Of a DNA stretch of 64,000 nt, positions 20,203 to 32,974 are shown piece after piece (positions within the stretch are counted from its first letter, which is position 1; each line of letters begins with the position of its first letter). Under the pieces are notes generated by a model. That model saw only the letters and a list, made by a program, of their open reading frames with translations. It did no database searches and was not told where the DNA came from. Source of the DNA: Lunularia cruciata. Lineage: Eukaryota > Streptophyta > Marchantiopsida > Lunulariales > Lunulariaceae. Position numbers and translations under genes: made by a program. The stretch covers positions 1,674,001 to 1,738,000 of the forward strand of contig OX419763.1 of NCBI GenBank assembly GCA_948567375.1. The letters are read 5' to 3'.

Positions 20203-22813
20203 CTACTTCAATCCAATGTCTACTTCTTCCTCAACTTCCAATCCCAAAGTAACTTCACCCACTACTCTACCCTTGGGTTTCACAACTACTAACTCCTCTA
20301 CTAATTCTAACATTTCTCCTTCCTGATCTACAATTCGCATCACAAGTATTCTTCCTAAGTCTCTATCTCCCGACCCACTCTTCTCTAATACCTCCAATGG
20401 TAACTCCAAAGATATTTGTACTCCTACTTATCTACTTTGGGCTTCGCTCTTACATCCTTCCAAAGTTCATCTATCTCCATCTTTACTAAATCTAATCAGA
20501 TCGTGATATTATCTTCCACTTCTAATGTCTTCTTCTCCACACGAGTTTTGAGACTAATCAGCAAGGCATTCAAATCCTTATCCTTTGCATTTCTCCTCCT
20601 CATCTCTTGCACCAACAACTTCAACTCGTGCAATCTCGTTTCTTCAATTCTCATGCTAGCTTCTATACTCAACATCATGTTCATCTTCGGCACAATCTCC
20701 TTCAATGGCTCAAGTCTCATTCTTCTCTCTTGTTCTTGATCCGCAAGCCAATCTTCCCAATATAGTGCCAATTTTGCCTCAAACTCAGCTTTCAGTCTCC
20801 TTCTCCTTCTCCTTCTCCTTCTAAACAATCTTCTCTTCTAGATTACGAAGTAACTCCCGCAATCTCTCTTCTTCTCTATATCTGACCATCAACTCTCTCT
20901 GCCAAAGCTGCTTCTTCTCTTCTACACTCTCCATCACTCTATCAAGCTCTTGCTCCTTCTCTGCTACTCTTGCCATAGCATGAATGATTTCTAATTGTGA
21001 ATCAGCAAATTGTTGTTTCAAAATCTCATACTCCGCTATCTGCCTTTCTCTTGCTATGACATTCTGCTCTACTATTCTCTCTTTACTCCCTACTTCCTTC
21101 TTTAAATTTTCAATTACCTGATTCTATAATATTGCATCTACTCGTAGTACTTCCCTCTCCTCCTCACCTTGGATTATACTCTTCTTCAACTCCAAGTTCT
21201 CTTCTTCTAATCTTGCTAACACCTGCAACACAGTCTTCACCTCCGGACACTTTGATTGCATCTTCTTCTTTTGCTCCAACTTTGTCAACAATAGGCACAC
21301 CACCCCCCACAGATACTCTACTCCTTCATTATGCTTTACCTCGGCTTGCAGACTTTCCTCCTTCTTTGCCTCTTCTTCATTTGACACTCGCCTTCTTAGC
21401 TGCAATTGTAATGGATTCTTTGCTCCCCAAACTTCCACTCTCCACTTCTCTTACCTTACTTGGTCCCGCTTCATACTTTTCCTTTCTTCTAGAATGGACT
21501 CCTCTTTGAATGGTCACCCTCTTCTCCTCTGCTGGAACTTCATCTTCTTGTTTTGGGTTACATTCTTCTTCCATTTCCATCTTTTCTTCTTCCTCCTCGG
21601 GTATTGATTGCATCTCCACTCCATCTTCACTCTTGCTGCTCGTCTTCCCACTCTGAAACATGAATTTGGGCTCTTCCTCCTTGTCTAAGTCTTCTGACTT
21701 GCACTTGGCCTCCCCTTCTAATTCTTTGCCTGAGGACGCGATTACCACCAGATCTTTCCTTGGGTTTACCTTCCTTGTCTTCCGTGGTCTTGTCACCGCT
21801 GCTGCTTCTTCTTCTCCTTGTCGACTCCTCTTCTTCAACTTTGAAGGGTTCACCTTCAACTACACACTCTACCCCATCTACGAGTAGTACTTGTCACCAC
21901 TCTTGATCTGCAAGATGTACTACTGCTCCTCCGCATCAGCATCTCTTCTCAAAATGGGCGCACCATCTTGTGTTTCTCTGCCACATTCAGCAAGTTTAGT
22001 CCCAAGTAGAAATGGGCTGCAAATGGAACAATGTAGTGTGGAGGCAACTTGTCTCGCAAGTTCCACACCATTTGCCTTGTGCACTGATGAAAGCACTTTG
22101 CTCAATTGATTGGCTCCCCAATACACATCTTGTGGAAGAACACCACTTGATGTTTCATCACATAACTCATTCTCTCTGGCTTGAAGATAGCCATCATTGC
22201 ACTTATGATGCATCTCCTCACATGGTCTTTATAGCTCTCAACTTTGTAGCCATTCTTTGTGCATTTTGAAGAAAAGGCGTCTCTCACTTCTTAGGTTTCT
22301 TCAGCTACTTCTCCCTTTCCCAAAATTCATGGATCTCTGCTCATCACATGCCTCTCCTCCAAGTACTAACCTCCTATCTGACTATGTCCATCGAGCCGGA
22401 TTTCCTCTCTTCCCTTCTTCCTCAAGGCCATGGAGATATCTAACCTTGATGATCTTGGTCATGAAACCTAGGAAGCTTATGTTCCAGTTCCATGCTAGGA
22501 ATGTAATCCAAAGCCTGCTCAAGACTTTGATTCTGGCGATTACATCTGATTCCCAAATTGCATGATTTCTCATTGTGAATTCAGAGTTCTTCTTCCTACC
22601 TTCCATCTTACTCTCCTCTACTCAAGGTAGGTGGCTACTCTTACGACTGATTCTAGGACTAACTCTCCTGACTTCCTTTCGACACACCAGTGCATCTTCT
22701 ACTACAATTCCCTTCCCACAATCTCCTACAGGATGACTCCTTAAGGGTGATGGAAAATGACTTGTCATTGCTTTGTCTCTAGCCTTAATTTTATAGTAAT
22801 GCGCTTCCTCCAT
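20203..22813 (-). pseudogene. LTR-encoded coiled-coil protein, subfamily 1, broken
   Basis: In minus-strand order: N-terminal leader at 22813-22622 (contains MTSHFPSPLRSHPVGDCGKG), a conserved segment at 22606-22382 (VLSRLWITFLAWNWNISF), and GYKVESYKDHVRR with KHQVVFFHKM at 22287-22102. A basic part with RPRKTRKVNPRK leads into an acidic part at 21859-21377. Coiled-coil frames follow at 21438-21124, 21021-20821 and 20828-20496. The C-terminal tail (20409-20203) ends EEVDIGLK. A run of R codons at 20828-20790 marks a simple-sequence expansion. At least five frame changes break it. Confidence 0.6.
22788..22795 (-). promoter_or_regulatory. TATA box
   Basis: TATAAAAT in the context ACTATAAAATTAAGG, with the first ATG of the coding region about 30 bp downstream on the minus strand. 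If transcription starts about 30 bp after the TATA box, the start would be at or near that ATG. Confidence 0.45.
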
Positions 22814-22852
22814 TTGTCTTCACTTCAAGTTTCAATCAAGAAATCAAATAGT

Positions 22853-23373
22853 AGTTCTTACTTCACTTATGGTAGCAACCTGGTACCAAGATGGTGTTTT
22901 ATCAATAGTTTGTAAACCCTATGTTGGTGTATCGTGAGCAAGATTATCTCTTTGCTAGGATTTCTACTTCACTTAGACATGTTATTGCTCAACATAGAAC
23001 TAGCTCTCATAGACTAGAGGTAGAACAAGGGCGTTGGCAACAAATAGAGCACTCCATGCAACTTTGCAAATTGTGTACTATGAGCAAAGTTGAGGATGAG
23101 CACCATGTGTTTGTTGATTACCCTTGTTAAGTGCAGATTAGAGTTAGACATCAAATTACTTGCAGTGATTTCTTGACTCTCTTATAGGTTAAGCTTTAGC
23201 ATTAGGGAAGTATATGATAGAGATTAGGTTACATCGGACCAATTTGTTACAGATTGGTCAGATGCCCTAGGCAAGATTCTTGCCTAGGCTCACATTTCAT
23301 GTGTTTTGTATTGTGTTTCTAGCCTTTTGACTCTTTGGGTCTTCCAAGCTTTATATTGCATTGTTTCATTGTT
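22853..23373 (+). mobile_element. LINE 3' fragment
   Basis: Plus-strand LINE 3' end. It encodes the YREQDYLFARISTSLRHVIA segment and the Cys/His block CKLCTMSKVEDEHHVFVDYPC (22921-23130; last residue of the pattern changed). The 3' UTR ends with two TTTCATTG units near 23373. Confidence 0.8.
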
Positions 23374-23878
23374 TCATTACTTTTTTGACATGGAATTGGA
23401 ATTTGAGCTTTCTAGGGTTTATGGCAAAAATTGTTGCTAGCAATTGCAAAGATAGTCCCAAGATAGAGGGAAAGGGAGGAATGCAGTTTGATGGACTAAG
23501 TTGGACTAGTCTTGGGAGAGAAGTGAGAGAAGCAGGAGGAGTCACCTTCTATCAAAAGTATGATTTTTTGGACAAAACAACCAAGGTGAGGAATTCTTTC
23601 AATGCACCTTGCACCAAGAATAGGTACAAGGGGATTAAGATCAGATACAAAGGGGTATAGTCAACAAGAATCATGTTTAAACCAGAGCAAACCACCTATG
23701 TAAAGATGCAACAAGTTATGTTTTTCCATCAGATGTTTGTAGGAGAAGCTATGAATTGTGCAAAGTATTTATACCAACAAGTAGGTCAGATGATACACAA
23801 CTAGAGAATGGAATTGCCACCCCATTAATTTTTCCTTTTGCAGCACATTTCTACTTTGGACTAAACCTACTCAACTAA
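23374..23878 (+). mobile_element. Giant LTR fragment, N-terminal coding part, subfamily 3
   Basis: Plus-strand LTR sequence covering part of the N-terminal coding region (23361-23660 contains FITFLTWNWNLSFLGFMAKI). It ends where a minus LINE begins. The same copy probably resumes at about 25148. Confidence 0.6.
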
Positions 23879-24806
23879 GAAACAATAAAACAATGAAATA
23901 TAAAGCCCGGAAGACCCAAAGAGTCAAAAGGCTAAAGACACAATACAAAACACATGAAATGAGAGCCTAGGCAAGAGCCAAGGACATCTGACCAATGTGT
24001 AACAAACTGGTCCGATGTAAACTAACCTTCATGTACTTCCCAAACGCTAAAGCCTCAATCTGGAAGAGTGCTGAGAAATCAAAACAACTAATCTGATGTT
24101 TGACTCTTATCTACTGGTAACAAGGGCAATCAACAAACACATGGTGCTCATCCTCAACTTTGCTCATAGTACACAATTTTCAAAGTCGCATGGGGTGCTC
24201 TATTTTCTGCCAACATCCTTGTTCTACTTCTAGTTTATGAGAGCTAGTTCTATGCTGAGCAATAACATGTCCAAGTGAAGTAGAAATCCTAGCTAAGAGA
24301 TAATCTTGCTCACAATACACAAACATAGGATTTACAAAGTGCTGATAGAACACCATCTTGGTACCAGGTTGTTGCCATAAGTGAAGTAGAACTGCTCCTT
24401 GATCACTTCTTGTAGTGCAATAGGCTCCAATCTCCAATGTTGCTCATAAACATTCCACCTTGTGACCCATGCAATCAGATTTGTATTTCAACCAACAGAT
24501 AGAGTGGCACAAAATGCTTGGTATGGAAGTCTCTCATGCTCCATGGACCTCACCTTAGTGGTATATGTGAGAGCTAAGAACAAAGCTTCAGCCTCAAGAG
24601 GCAAAAACCCTGTTTCAGCAAGCAGCAATACATAAGGAGTTTGAGTCATCACCCCAAGTTCATCACACAAAAACAATTTTTGAACTTTCTCCACCTTTTG
24701 CCACCATGTCTTCTTAGTACCTGGACCCCAAATCTGAGCACCATAGAGAACTACCGGCTCCACAAGAGATTTGAACAACACCTTCTTCAACTCCCATGTG
24801 ATAAGA
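23879..24806 (-). mobile_element. LINE 3' part with RT C-terminal region
   Basis: Minus-strand LINE from the tail near 23881 back into ORF2. The frame 24790-24488 (starting MKKVLFKSLVEPVVLYGAQI) matches the region after the RT core in plant LINEs. The frame 24437-24180 leads towards the Cys/His segment. It separates two parts of a plus-strand LTR. Confidence 0.75.
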
Positions 24807-25147
24807 TGAGCAATTCATGAGTGAATACAAAGCTCTAAACCCTAATTGATTCTCATCTTCACACAAGTAGACCAGCTACAGTCATAAGGTGACACCATTG
24901 TGCAACTCATTGTAAGTCATTGGTAATCTATTTACATTTCTTCTCTAATGTCTTAGATAACTGATATGAAGTCACCGACACTTCTACTTCTACTACTTTG
25001 CATCAGATTCTCCTTTTCGGGTTCCAAATCTCATCTAACTGTTGTCTTGCTATTCTAATCTGAGACAAACATTCCCTCTTGCCTCTGACATCTTCTTATC
25101 TGAATCTCTCAGACTAATTAATAACTTATTCAACTGTACAATCCTAC
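24807..25147 (-). mobile_element. Unassigned DNA and LTR C-terminal fragment
   Basis: Bases 24807-24880 match nothing I recognise. From about 24921 to 25147 the minus strand carries the C-terminal coding part of the giant LTR (tail with stops). CAACTCATTGTAAGT at about 24903 is repeated inverted at about 25195, so this piece folds back on the following plus-strand copy. Confidence 0.45.
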
Positions 25148-25813
25148 AACTCATTAAGAGGATAGAGGAAGGATGGTGTCACACATTCACACTAACTTAC
25201 AATGAGTTGCAGATGCAGATAAGCAATAGTACATAAGGCAAGTCCATGAAGATGATGATCACTACATCAAGAATGGGAAGGAGAAAATAGTGTTGATGGA
25301 CATCCCAAGACCAAGGAAGAGAAGTAAACCCAAGGGAGAGAATTGTTACTACAACCATAGAAGACAAGGAGGTTGAAACCAAAGCCAAAGATGATGGTGA
25401 GTAAGAACCAGTCGCCAAAGATGATGATGAATAATCAAAAGGAGAAGCCAAGTCAAAGTGCAAAAACTTGGGAGAAGGAGATGAGCTCACTTTCTAGAGT
25501 GAAGGTTTGAGTACTGGAAGTGATGGCAAGGATAAAGTCTAGCAATCAATGGAAGAGGTTGTTGAAGAAGAAGAATGGGAGTTCCATGCCGTGATTGATC
25601 ATATGGAAGGAGGAGATGTGCCTTGTCTGGAGTTACCTACAGTAGAGTTGGAGGAAGAGAGGCTGCCTTGGTGTTTCCAAGGGCATCAAGATCAAAGAAA
25701 TGTACAAGTTGCAACTACATGTCTGAGCAAAGCCAAAGAGGAGGAAGAAAGCTCAAAAGAGGTAACATTCAATATATGAAGATTGCAACTTTCGGATAAA
25801 GCACCAGCCAAAG
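25148..25813 (+). mobile_element. Giant LTR, subfamily 3, left part of an interrupted copy
   Basis: Plus-strand coding part from the end of the globular domain to the acidic domain. The frame 25549-25779 starts MEEVVEEEEWEFHAVIDHME. It is interrupted at 25814 by another plus-strand LTR and continues at 32975-33680 and 33768-34480. CAAAG is duplicated at 25809-25813 and 32975-32979. Confidence 0.7.
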
Positions 25814-26200
25814 TGTGGTACCCATATTTTTGTTTTTTTCTTATTTTTGAAGAAGAAGTGTACAGAAGAAGTCAAATTGCGCTTGTATGGCAAAAGAAGG
25901 CAAAGAAAAGTTCCTTGGGTTGTAACCCAAGGTAAAGTGACTTTGTGTTAGAAGGCAAGGTACTTCAAAATTGCCCTGTCAGCATACAACCCAAATTAAG
26001 GAGACTTTGGCTAGGGGGTGCTCAACCCGAGGCAAGGATAGTGTAACAACTTTCCTTTGGGGTGAGACATTCAAGAAGTTACCACTCACAAAAATAGTGG
26101 TTATACGTGTGAGGGAAAATTGATAGTGACAAGAGCATGCAAGAGGTGTGATTTCTTGGTAGAAACTCAAAGTGAAGAAAGACAAAGAAGGCATGCCACT

Positions 26201-26208
26201 ATAAAATT
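26201..26208 (+). promoter_or_regulatory. TATA box
   Basis: TATAAAAT 387 bp inside the LTR. The first ATG of the LTR ORF is at 26227, only 26 bp after the TATA start, which suggests either a start right at the ATG or use of a later ATG. Confidence 0.5.
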
Positions 26209-26539
26209 TGGGCTAGAGACAAAACGATGACAAGTAATTTTCCATTGCCATTAAGAAGTTGTCCTGTGGGAGATCATGGGAAGGGAAGTGTAGTCAAAGA
26301 TGCACTAGTGTGCCAAGAGGAAGTCAAGAGAGTTAGTCCGGGAATCAATAGGGAGAATAGCCCTCAACCTAGAGTGGAAGAGAGAAAGATGGGAGGTGGG
26401 AAGAACTCTGAATTTGTAGTGAGAAATCATGCAATTTGGAGATTAGATGTGATCACAAGAATCAAGGTCTTGAGCAGGCTTTGTATCACATTCTTGGCAT
26501 GGAATTGGAACGTTAGCTTCCTAGGTTTCATGTGAGGAT

Positions 26540-26626
26540 ATTGAGACATTAGCTATGACTAATCTCCAATCTGACTCTCTCCATCAAGCTGGATTTCCTC
26601 TCTTCTCTTCTCTTATCCATCTATTT
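26540..26626 (-). other. Micro-inversion inside LTR ORF
   Basis: This stretch matches the LTR family on the minus strand (TACTAATCTCCAATC-like block), while both sides match on the plus strand. The inverted block encodes the KRGNPARW region in other copies. Confidence 0.6.
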
Positions 26627-28575
26627 GTGAGACAAGTTGTCTCCACATTACATTGTGCCATTTGCAGCCCATCTCTATTTGAGACTGAACTTGCTCAATG
26701 CGGCAGAGAGACACAAGATGGTGTCACATTTCCATCCCAATTTGAGAAGAGATGTTGATGTGGAGGAGCAGTAGTACTTCTTGCAAATCAGGAGCAGCGA
26801 CAAGTACTATGTGCAGATAGGACAAAGCGTGTAGGTGAAGGTAAGCACTCCAAAGTCAAAGAAGAGGAGTCAACAAGGAAAAGAAGAAGAAGTAGCAGTG
26901 TCAAGACCTTGGAAAGCTAGAAAGGTGAACCCGAGGACAGATTTGGTGGTAATCGCATCATTGGGCGAAGAGTTTTAAGGAGAGGCCGAGTGCAAGGAGG
27001 AAGACTCAAAGAAGGAGGAAGAACCCAAGTTCACATTGCAGAGTGGGGATACGAGTAGTGACAGTGATGATAGAGTGGATATGCAGTCGGTACCCAAAGT
27101 GGAGGAACTAAAGATGGAGACGGAAGAAGGAGGTGACCCAAGAACTGAAGTCGAGGTTCCAGAGCAAGAGGAGAAGAGGGTGACTATTCAACAAGGAGTT
27201 TTTTCCAGACAGAAGGCAAAGTATGAAGTGGGACTGAGCCAAGTACAAAAAGTGGAGAGTGGAAGTTTGGGGAGCAAAGAATCCATTCCCATAAGGCTAT
27301 TGCGGCTGAGAGACGAGTATCAAGAGAAGAAGAGGCAAAGAAGGAGACAAGTCTGCAAGTCAAGGTAACTTTGGGTGAAGGAGTGGAGTATTTGTGGGAG
27401 ATTTTGTGCCCATTGTTAGTAAAGTTGGAGCACAAGAAGAAGGAGATGCAGTCAAAGTGGCCGGAGGTGAAGACTATGTTGCAGGTGTTAGCACGATTAG
27501 AAGAAGAGAACTCAAAATTGTAGAAGAGTGTAATCCAAAGTGAGGAGAGAGAAGTACTATGGGTAGATGCAGTAGTACAAAATCAAGTAATCAAGAACTT
27601 GAAGAAGGAAGTGGGGAGTAGAGAGAGAATAATAAAGCAAAATGACATAGCAAGAGAAAGACAAGTAGCAGAGAATAAGATCTTGAAACAGCACTGTGCT
27701 GATTCATGACTTGAGATTATTCATGCTATGGCAAGGGAAGAAAAGAAGGAGAAAGAGCTTGATAGGATGATGGAGAGTGTTGTGACAACCCGGCAAATAT
27801 CACTTTTGCGGTAATCGAGTAAGTAAAGTTTGTTCCCGTAGAGATACAAGTCAGAAATTTCCAAATACAAAGTCAAACAATAACAATGTAGTTCTTCTTG
27901 GATTTGTCTTTAGTCTCTCAAGTAGAAACCACACCCAGAAGAGAGTAGCAAGCACTGATTCATAGTCTTGTCATAGATTAACACTCCTTAATCACAACAC
28001 CTTCAATTCATTCCAAACACTCTTGATTGTGATGATTTAGGCTCTCCCAAAAATGACACTTCACTGCAAAACGACTTTGCCTCAGAATTGTGTTCTACTC
28101 CTCCACCAAAGGCACAACTTCCCCGATTGAAATTGCTTCACATCAACTTTGCACTACACTCACAAATGCAAACTACTACCAACACCACAATTCCTCTAAG
28201 ATCTGTCAAGGCATTGCTTTGATTGCAATTCACTCAAGATCAAACACACAGAGTAAAGATCAAGGCTATAGAATCCAACATCCAACAAGCACATTGACTT
28301 GCACTTCAAATTTCTCCACACACTCACAAACATAGACATAGAGTTGATACTCGGAATCAAGCTCAAGCAACGAGCACTACTTCACAACACTTTGCTTTAT
28401 CTATTCTCAAAAATTATAAGCACTAAACAACAATTTCTTACAAATGCCACTCTTGAATAGTGAAGCAATTGATAGTTCTAACAACTATACCGTTTCCTAG
28501 CAACTCTACAAACCTATAGATCCAAAATGACAATGCACCTCTTCATATCTACCTCTTCAAATCTCAAAACTGTTT

Positions 28576-31050
28576 CTAATCCGGTCTGATGTCTACCTCT
28601 TCCTCGGCTTTCAAACCCAAACCCGAAGTAACTTCACTCACTACTACTCTGTCCTTGGGTTTCACAACTCCTAATTCCTCTACCAAATCTAATAGTTCTC
28701 TTTCCTGATCTGAAATTCCACTAGTGGGTAATCTTTCTAACTCCTTATCTCCTGACCCACTCTTCCCTAATGTCTCCAATGGTAACTCCGAAGACATCTA
28801 CACTCCTACTTCATCTACTTCGGGTTTTGCTCTGACATCCTTCCAAAGTTTATCTATCTCTTATTTGACTAAGTCTAATCTAATCAAGATATTGTCTTCT
28901 ACTTCCAATATCTTCCTATCTACATGAGTTCTTAGACTGATCAACAAAGCATTCAAGTCTTTGTCCTTCCTATGTCTCCTCCTTGTCTCCTACACCAACA
29001 ACTTCAACTCGTGCAGCCTTGTCACTTTGATGCGCACATTGGCCTCTGTACTCAGCATTGCATTCATCCTGATCACGATCTCCTTTAATGGCTCCAATCT
29101 CATTTTCCTCTCCCATTCTTGATCTGCAAGCCAATCTTCTCTATACATTGCCAATTCTGCTTCAAACTTGGCTTTCACAGCTTCCTTCTCCTTCTCTTTC
29201 TGCACAATCTTCTCCTCCTGATTGCAAAGTAACTCTCTCAACCTCTCTTCTTCTCTATACCGCACTGTCAACTCTCATTGCCAATGCTGCTTCAAGATTT
29301 CATATTCAGCAATTTGTCTTTCCCTTGCTATGACACTTTGCTCTATCATCTCCTCCTGATTCCTTGCTTCTCTCCTCAAATTCTCAATCATTTGATTCTG
29401 TACTACTGCATCTACTCGTAGTACTTCCCTTTCCTCCTCACCTCGGATTATACTCTTCTTCAATTCCAAGTTCTCTTCTTCTAATCATGCTAACACTTGC
29501 AATACAATCTTCACCTCTGGACACTTTGACTGCATCTCCTCCTTCTTGTGCTCTAACTTCACCAATAAGGGGCACACAACCTCACGTAGGTACTCCACTC
29601 CTTCACTCGGAGTTACCTCGACTTGCGGAGTGATCTCCTTCTTCACCTCTTCTTCACTCGACACTTGCCTTCCGAGCCGTAGTCGCCATATAGGAATGGA
29701 TGCTTCACTCCCCAAACTTTCATTTTCCTCTTCTTTTACCTTACTTGGCCCCACTTCACACTTTGCCTTTTGCTTGGAATGAACTCCTCATTGAATGGTA
29801 ACTTTCCTTTCTTCTTGCTTTGGCACTTCGTCTTCTAACTTCGAGTTACCTTTCTCCTCTATCTCCAGCATGGCTTTTTCTTCCTTGGGTACCAATGTCA
29901 TCTCTCCTCCATCATCACTGTCTCCATTTGTGTCTCTACTCTGCACTGTGAGCTTGGGTTCTTCTTCTCTTTCCGAGTCTTTGGACTTGCACTCAGCTTT
30001 GCCTTCCGATTCTTCCTCCAAAGATGCAACTACCACCACACTTTTCCTTGGGTTTACTCTTCTAGTCTTCCAAGATCTTATTCTCTTGATGTCTTCTCCT
30101 TCTCCTTATCGACTCCTCTTCTTCAGACTTTGGAGTACTCACGTCCAACTGCACACTCTTCTTTGTCTACACGTAGTACTCATAACTGCTCCTAATCTGA
30201 AGAATGTATTGTTGTTCCTTCGCGTCAACATCCTTTCTTAAGTTAGGATGGAAATGCGACACCAATATGTTGCGCTCTGCCGCATTGAGCAAATTCAGCC
30301 CTAGACAAAAATGCACTGCAAATGGCACAATGTAATGCGGAGGCAATTTATCCCACAAATTCTACACCATCTGTCTTGTTCACCCATGAAAACACTTCGC
30401 CCAGTTAATCGGCTCTCTTGCAAACATCTTATGGAAGAACATCGCTTGGTGCTTCATCACATAAGTCGTTCTTTCCAGCTTCAAGATTACCATTAGAGCA
30501 CTCACAATCCTTCGCTTGACAAGATCCTTGTAACTCTCTACTTTGTATCCATTCTTCATGCAAAGAGAAAGCACCTCTCACCTCCTGGGTTTCTTTCGCC
30601 ACTTCTCCCTTCCCCAAGAACATGGCACCCTACTCCACACCTGCTTCTCTTCCAAGTACTAATCTCCAATCTGACTCCGTCCAACAAGCCGGATTACCTC
30701 TCTTCCCCTCTTCCTTGGGGCCATCAAGACATCCACTCTTGATTATATCAGTCATGAACCTTGGAAAGCTCACATTCTAGTTCCATGCCAAGAATGTGAT
30801 CCAAAGTCTGCTCAAGACTTCAATTCTTGCGATCACATCTAACCTCCAAATTGCATGATTTCTCATGGTGAATTTGGAGTTCTTCTTCCCTCCTCCCATC
30901 TTTCTCTCTTCCTCTTTGGGCTGGGGACTATTCTTCCTACTGATTCATGGATTAGCTCTCTTGAATTCACCTCTACACACCAATGCGTCTTCAACTCTAC
31001 TTCCTTTCCCACAATCTCCTACATGACGACTTCTTAACGGCAAGGGAAAA
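28576..31050 (-). pseudogene. LTR-encoded coiled-coil protein, broken
   Basis: Minus-strand order: N-terminal pieces at 30623-30380 (KHQAMFFHKMFAREPINW), PPHYIVPFAVHF at 30358-30167, acidic domain 30039-29788, junction segment 29754-29485 (LREVVCPLLVKLEHKKEEM), coiled coil 29469-28990, tail 28797-28576 ending EEVDIRPD. The breaks fall at different places from other copies, so they arose after insertion or in separate lineages. Confidence 0.6.
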
Positions 31051-31080
31051 TTGCTTATCATTGCTTGTCTTTAGCCCAAT

Positions 31081-31087
31081 TTTTATA
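31081..31087 (-). promoter_or_regulatory. TATA box
   Basis: TATAAAA in the context CTCTATAAAAATTGGG, about 377 bp from the LTR start. Confidence 0.5.
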
Positions 31088-32974
31088 GAGTCATGCCTTC
31101 TTCATCTCTCTTCAATTCGAGTTTCTACCTAGAAATCACACCTCTTGCATGCTCTTGTCACTGTCAAATGTCCTGCATGCGTATGACCGCCGTTTTTGAA
31201 TGGTCCTTTCTTGAATCTCTTGCCCCAAATGGAAGTTGTTACACTGTCTTGCCTCGAGTTGAGCACCCCTAATACAAAGACTCCTTACTTTGGGTTGTAT
31301 GCTGACAAGGCAATTCCGAGTACTTTGCCTTGTGACCCAAAGCCACGTTACCTCGGGTTTCATCCCAAAGACACTTTCTTTGCCTTCTTCAGCCATACAA
31401 GCACAATCTGACTTCTCTATACACTTCTTCTTCCACATTTTAGAAAAAAAATGCGGGTACCACAAGTGTGGAGGAGGAGAAGCAACTTTGGCAAAGGAAG
31501 TTGATTGTAAGATATAAAGAAGAAGAAAGACTAAGAGAGTTACTCCGTAATCTGGAAGAGAAGATTGATATAAAAGGAGAAGGAGACAGTGAAAGTCGAG
31601 TTTGAGGAAGAACTAGCGATGTATAGGGAAGATTGGCTTGCAGATTAAGAACGTGAGAGAAGACTAAGGCTTGAATCATTGAAGGAGATTGTGATGAAGA
31701 TGAACGCAATGCTGAGTACAGAAGCCAGCGTGCAAATTGAAGAGACAAGATTGCATGAGTTGAAGTAACTGGTGCAAGAGATAAGGAGTAGAAATACGAA
31801 GGATAAAGATTTGAATGCCTTGCTTATTAGTGTCAGAACTTGTGTTGATAGGAAGATATTAGAAGTAGAAGATTATATCACGATAGATTAGATTTAGTGA
31901 AGCTGGAAATAGATAAAATTCGGAAGGATGTGAGAGCAAAACCCGAAGTAGATGACATAGGAGTACAAATATCTTTGGAATTACTATCGGAGGTATTAGA
32001 GAAGAGAGGGTTGGGAGATAAGGAGTTAGATAGATTATCCACTAGTGTAATTGTAGATCAGAGCGAAGAAGCGTTAGAATTGGTAGAGGAATTAGGAGTT
32101 GTGAAACCCGAGGATGGAGTAGTGAGTGAAGTTACTTGGGATTGGAAGCCAAGGAAGAAGTAGACATTGGATCACAGTAGTAACAGTTTTGAAATCTGAA
32201 GAGGCAGATATGAAGGGATGCATTGTCAATTCGCATTTGCAAGTAGGAAGAGTTGCTAGGAAATGGTATAGTTGTTATTAATTGTTGTTTGCTTCACTAT
32301 TTAAGAGTGGCATTTGTAGTAAAATGTTGTTCATTGCTCATAATTTCTGAGAATAGATAAAGCAACGTGTTATGAAGCAGTGCTCGTCATTTGAGCTTAA
32401 TTTAAAGTATCAATTGTGTGTTTGTAATTGTGAGTGTTGGGAGAATTTTGAAGTGCAAATCAGTGTGCTTGTTGGATGTTGGATTCAATAGCCTTGATCT
32501 TCATTCTATGTGTTTGACCTTGAATGAAGTGCAATCAGAGCAATGCCTTGACATATCTAAGAGGAATTGTAGTGTTGATAATATTCTACATTTATGAGTG
32601 CAATGTGAAGTTGATGTGAAGCAATTTTGATCAAGGAAGTTGTGCCTTTAGTAGAGGGGTGGAACAAAATTCTGAGGCAAAGTCGTTTTGCAATGAAGTG
32701 CCATTTTTGGGAGAGCTTGAATCATCACAATCAAGATTGTTTGGAAAAAATTGAAGGAGTTGTGATTAAGTGTGACAAATTGTTGTGACGAGATTGCAAG
32801 TCAGTGCATGTTACTCTCTTTTGGGTGTAGTTTCTACCTGAAAGATTAAAGAAGAACCCAAGAAGAACTGAAGTTGTTACTTTGCTTTGTATTTGACCAA
32901 TCTGACTAGTATCTTTACAGGAACAAACTTTACTTACCTAATTACCACAAAGTGATATTTTCCGGGTTGTCACA

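Larger units (their letters stand above)
19411..22852 (-). mobile_element. Giant LTR, subfamily 1, 5'-truncated
   Basis: This minus-strand LTR ends TGTCACA at 19411, inserted in LINE ORF1 after AGGCT. Its own start is missing: about 250-300 bp upstream of the TATA box are cut, and LINE 3' sequence begins at 22853. Contains the full coding region in broken form. Confidence 0.75.
27781..31464 (-). mobile_element. Solo giant LTR, subfamily 1
   Basis: Minus-strand LTR of 3684 bp, with termini TGTGACAACCCGG (27781) and GCGGGTACCACA (31464). The target duplication AGTGT is at 27776-27780 and 31465-31469, inside the coiled-coil coding region of another LTR. Both ends and both duplications are visible, so the boundaries are exact. 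Confidence 0.88.
26227..32163 (+). pseudogene. LTR-encoded coiled-coil protein, split by LTR insertion
   Basis: The N-terminal frame 26227-26535 (102 codons) begins MTSNFPLPLRSCPVGDHGKG and ends near FLAWNWNVSFLGFM, where a micro-inversion destroys it. The acidic domain is at 27036-27368. The coiled coil runs to 27780, is split by the insertion, and resumes at 31465. The C-terminal tail (31897-32163) includes LEIDKI, VQISLELLSE and LVEELGVVKPED. Best evidence in this window for the start region of the protein. Role unknown; gag-like scaffold or RNA-binding helper are guesses. Confidence 0.6.
25814..32974 (+). mobile_element. Solo giant LTR, subfamily 1, holding a second LTR
   Basis: This plus-strand LTR runs from TGTGGTACCC (25814) to GGGTTGTCACA (32974) and has a perfect target duplication, CAAAG. 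Without the minus LTR at 27781-31464 it is about 3.48 kb. Within it, about 26540-26626 is inverted relative to the consensus. It carries a TATA box, the long coding region and the noncoding 3' part. It sits inside an older plus-strand LTR of subfamily 3. Confidence 0.85.

Noticed and set aside
25197-25490. Ser/Leu/Pro-rich open frames antisense to the LTR ORF
   Set aside because: They mirror the E/K-rich coil on the other strand and recur only where the coil does.
27781-31464. DNA transposon with short terminal inverted repeats
   Set aside because: The ends form a short imperfect inverted repeat, but the PPT next to the start, the LTR-internal-LTR locus and the 5-bp duplications fit an LTR better.
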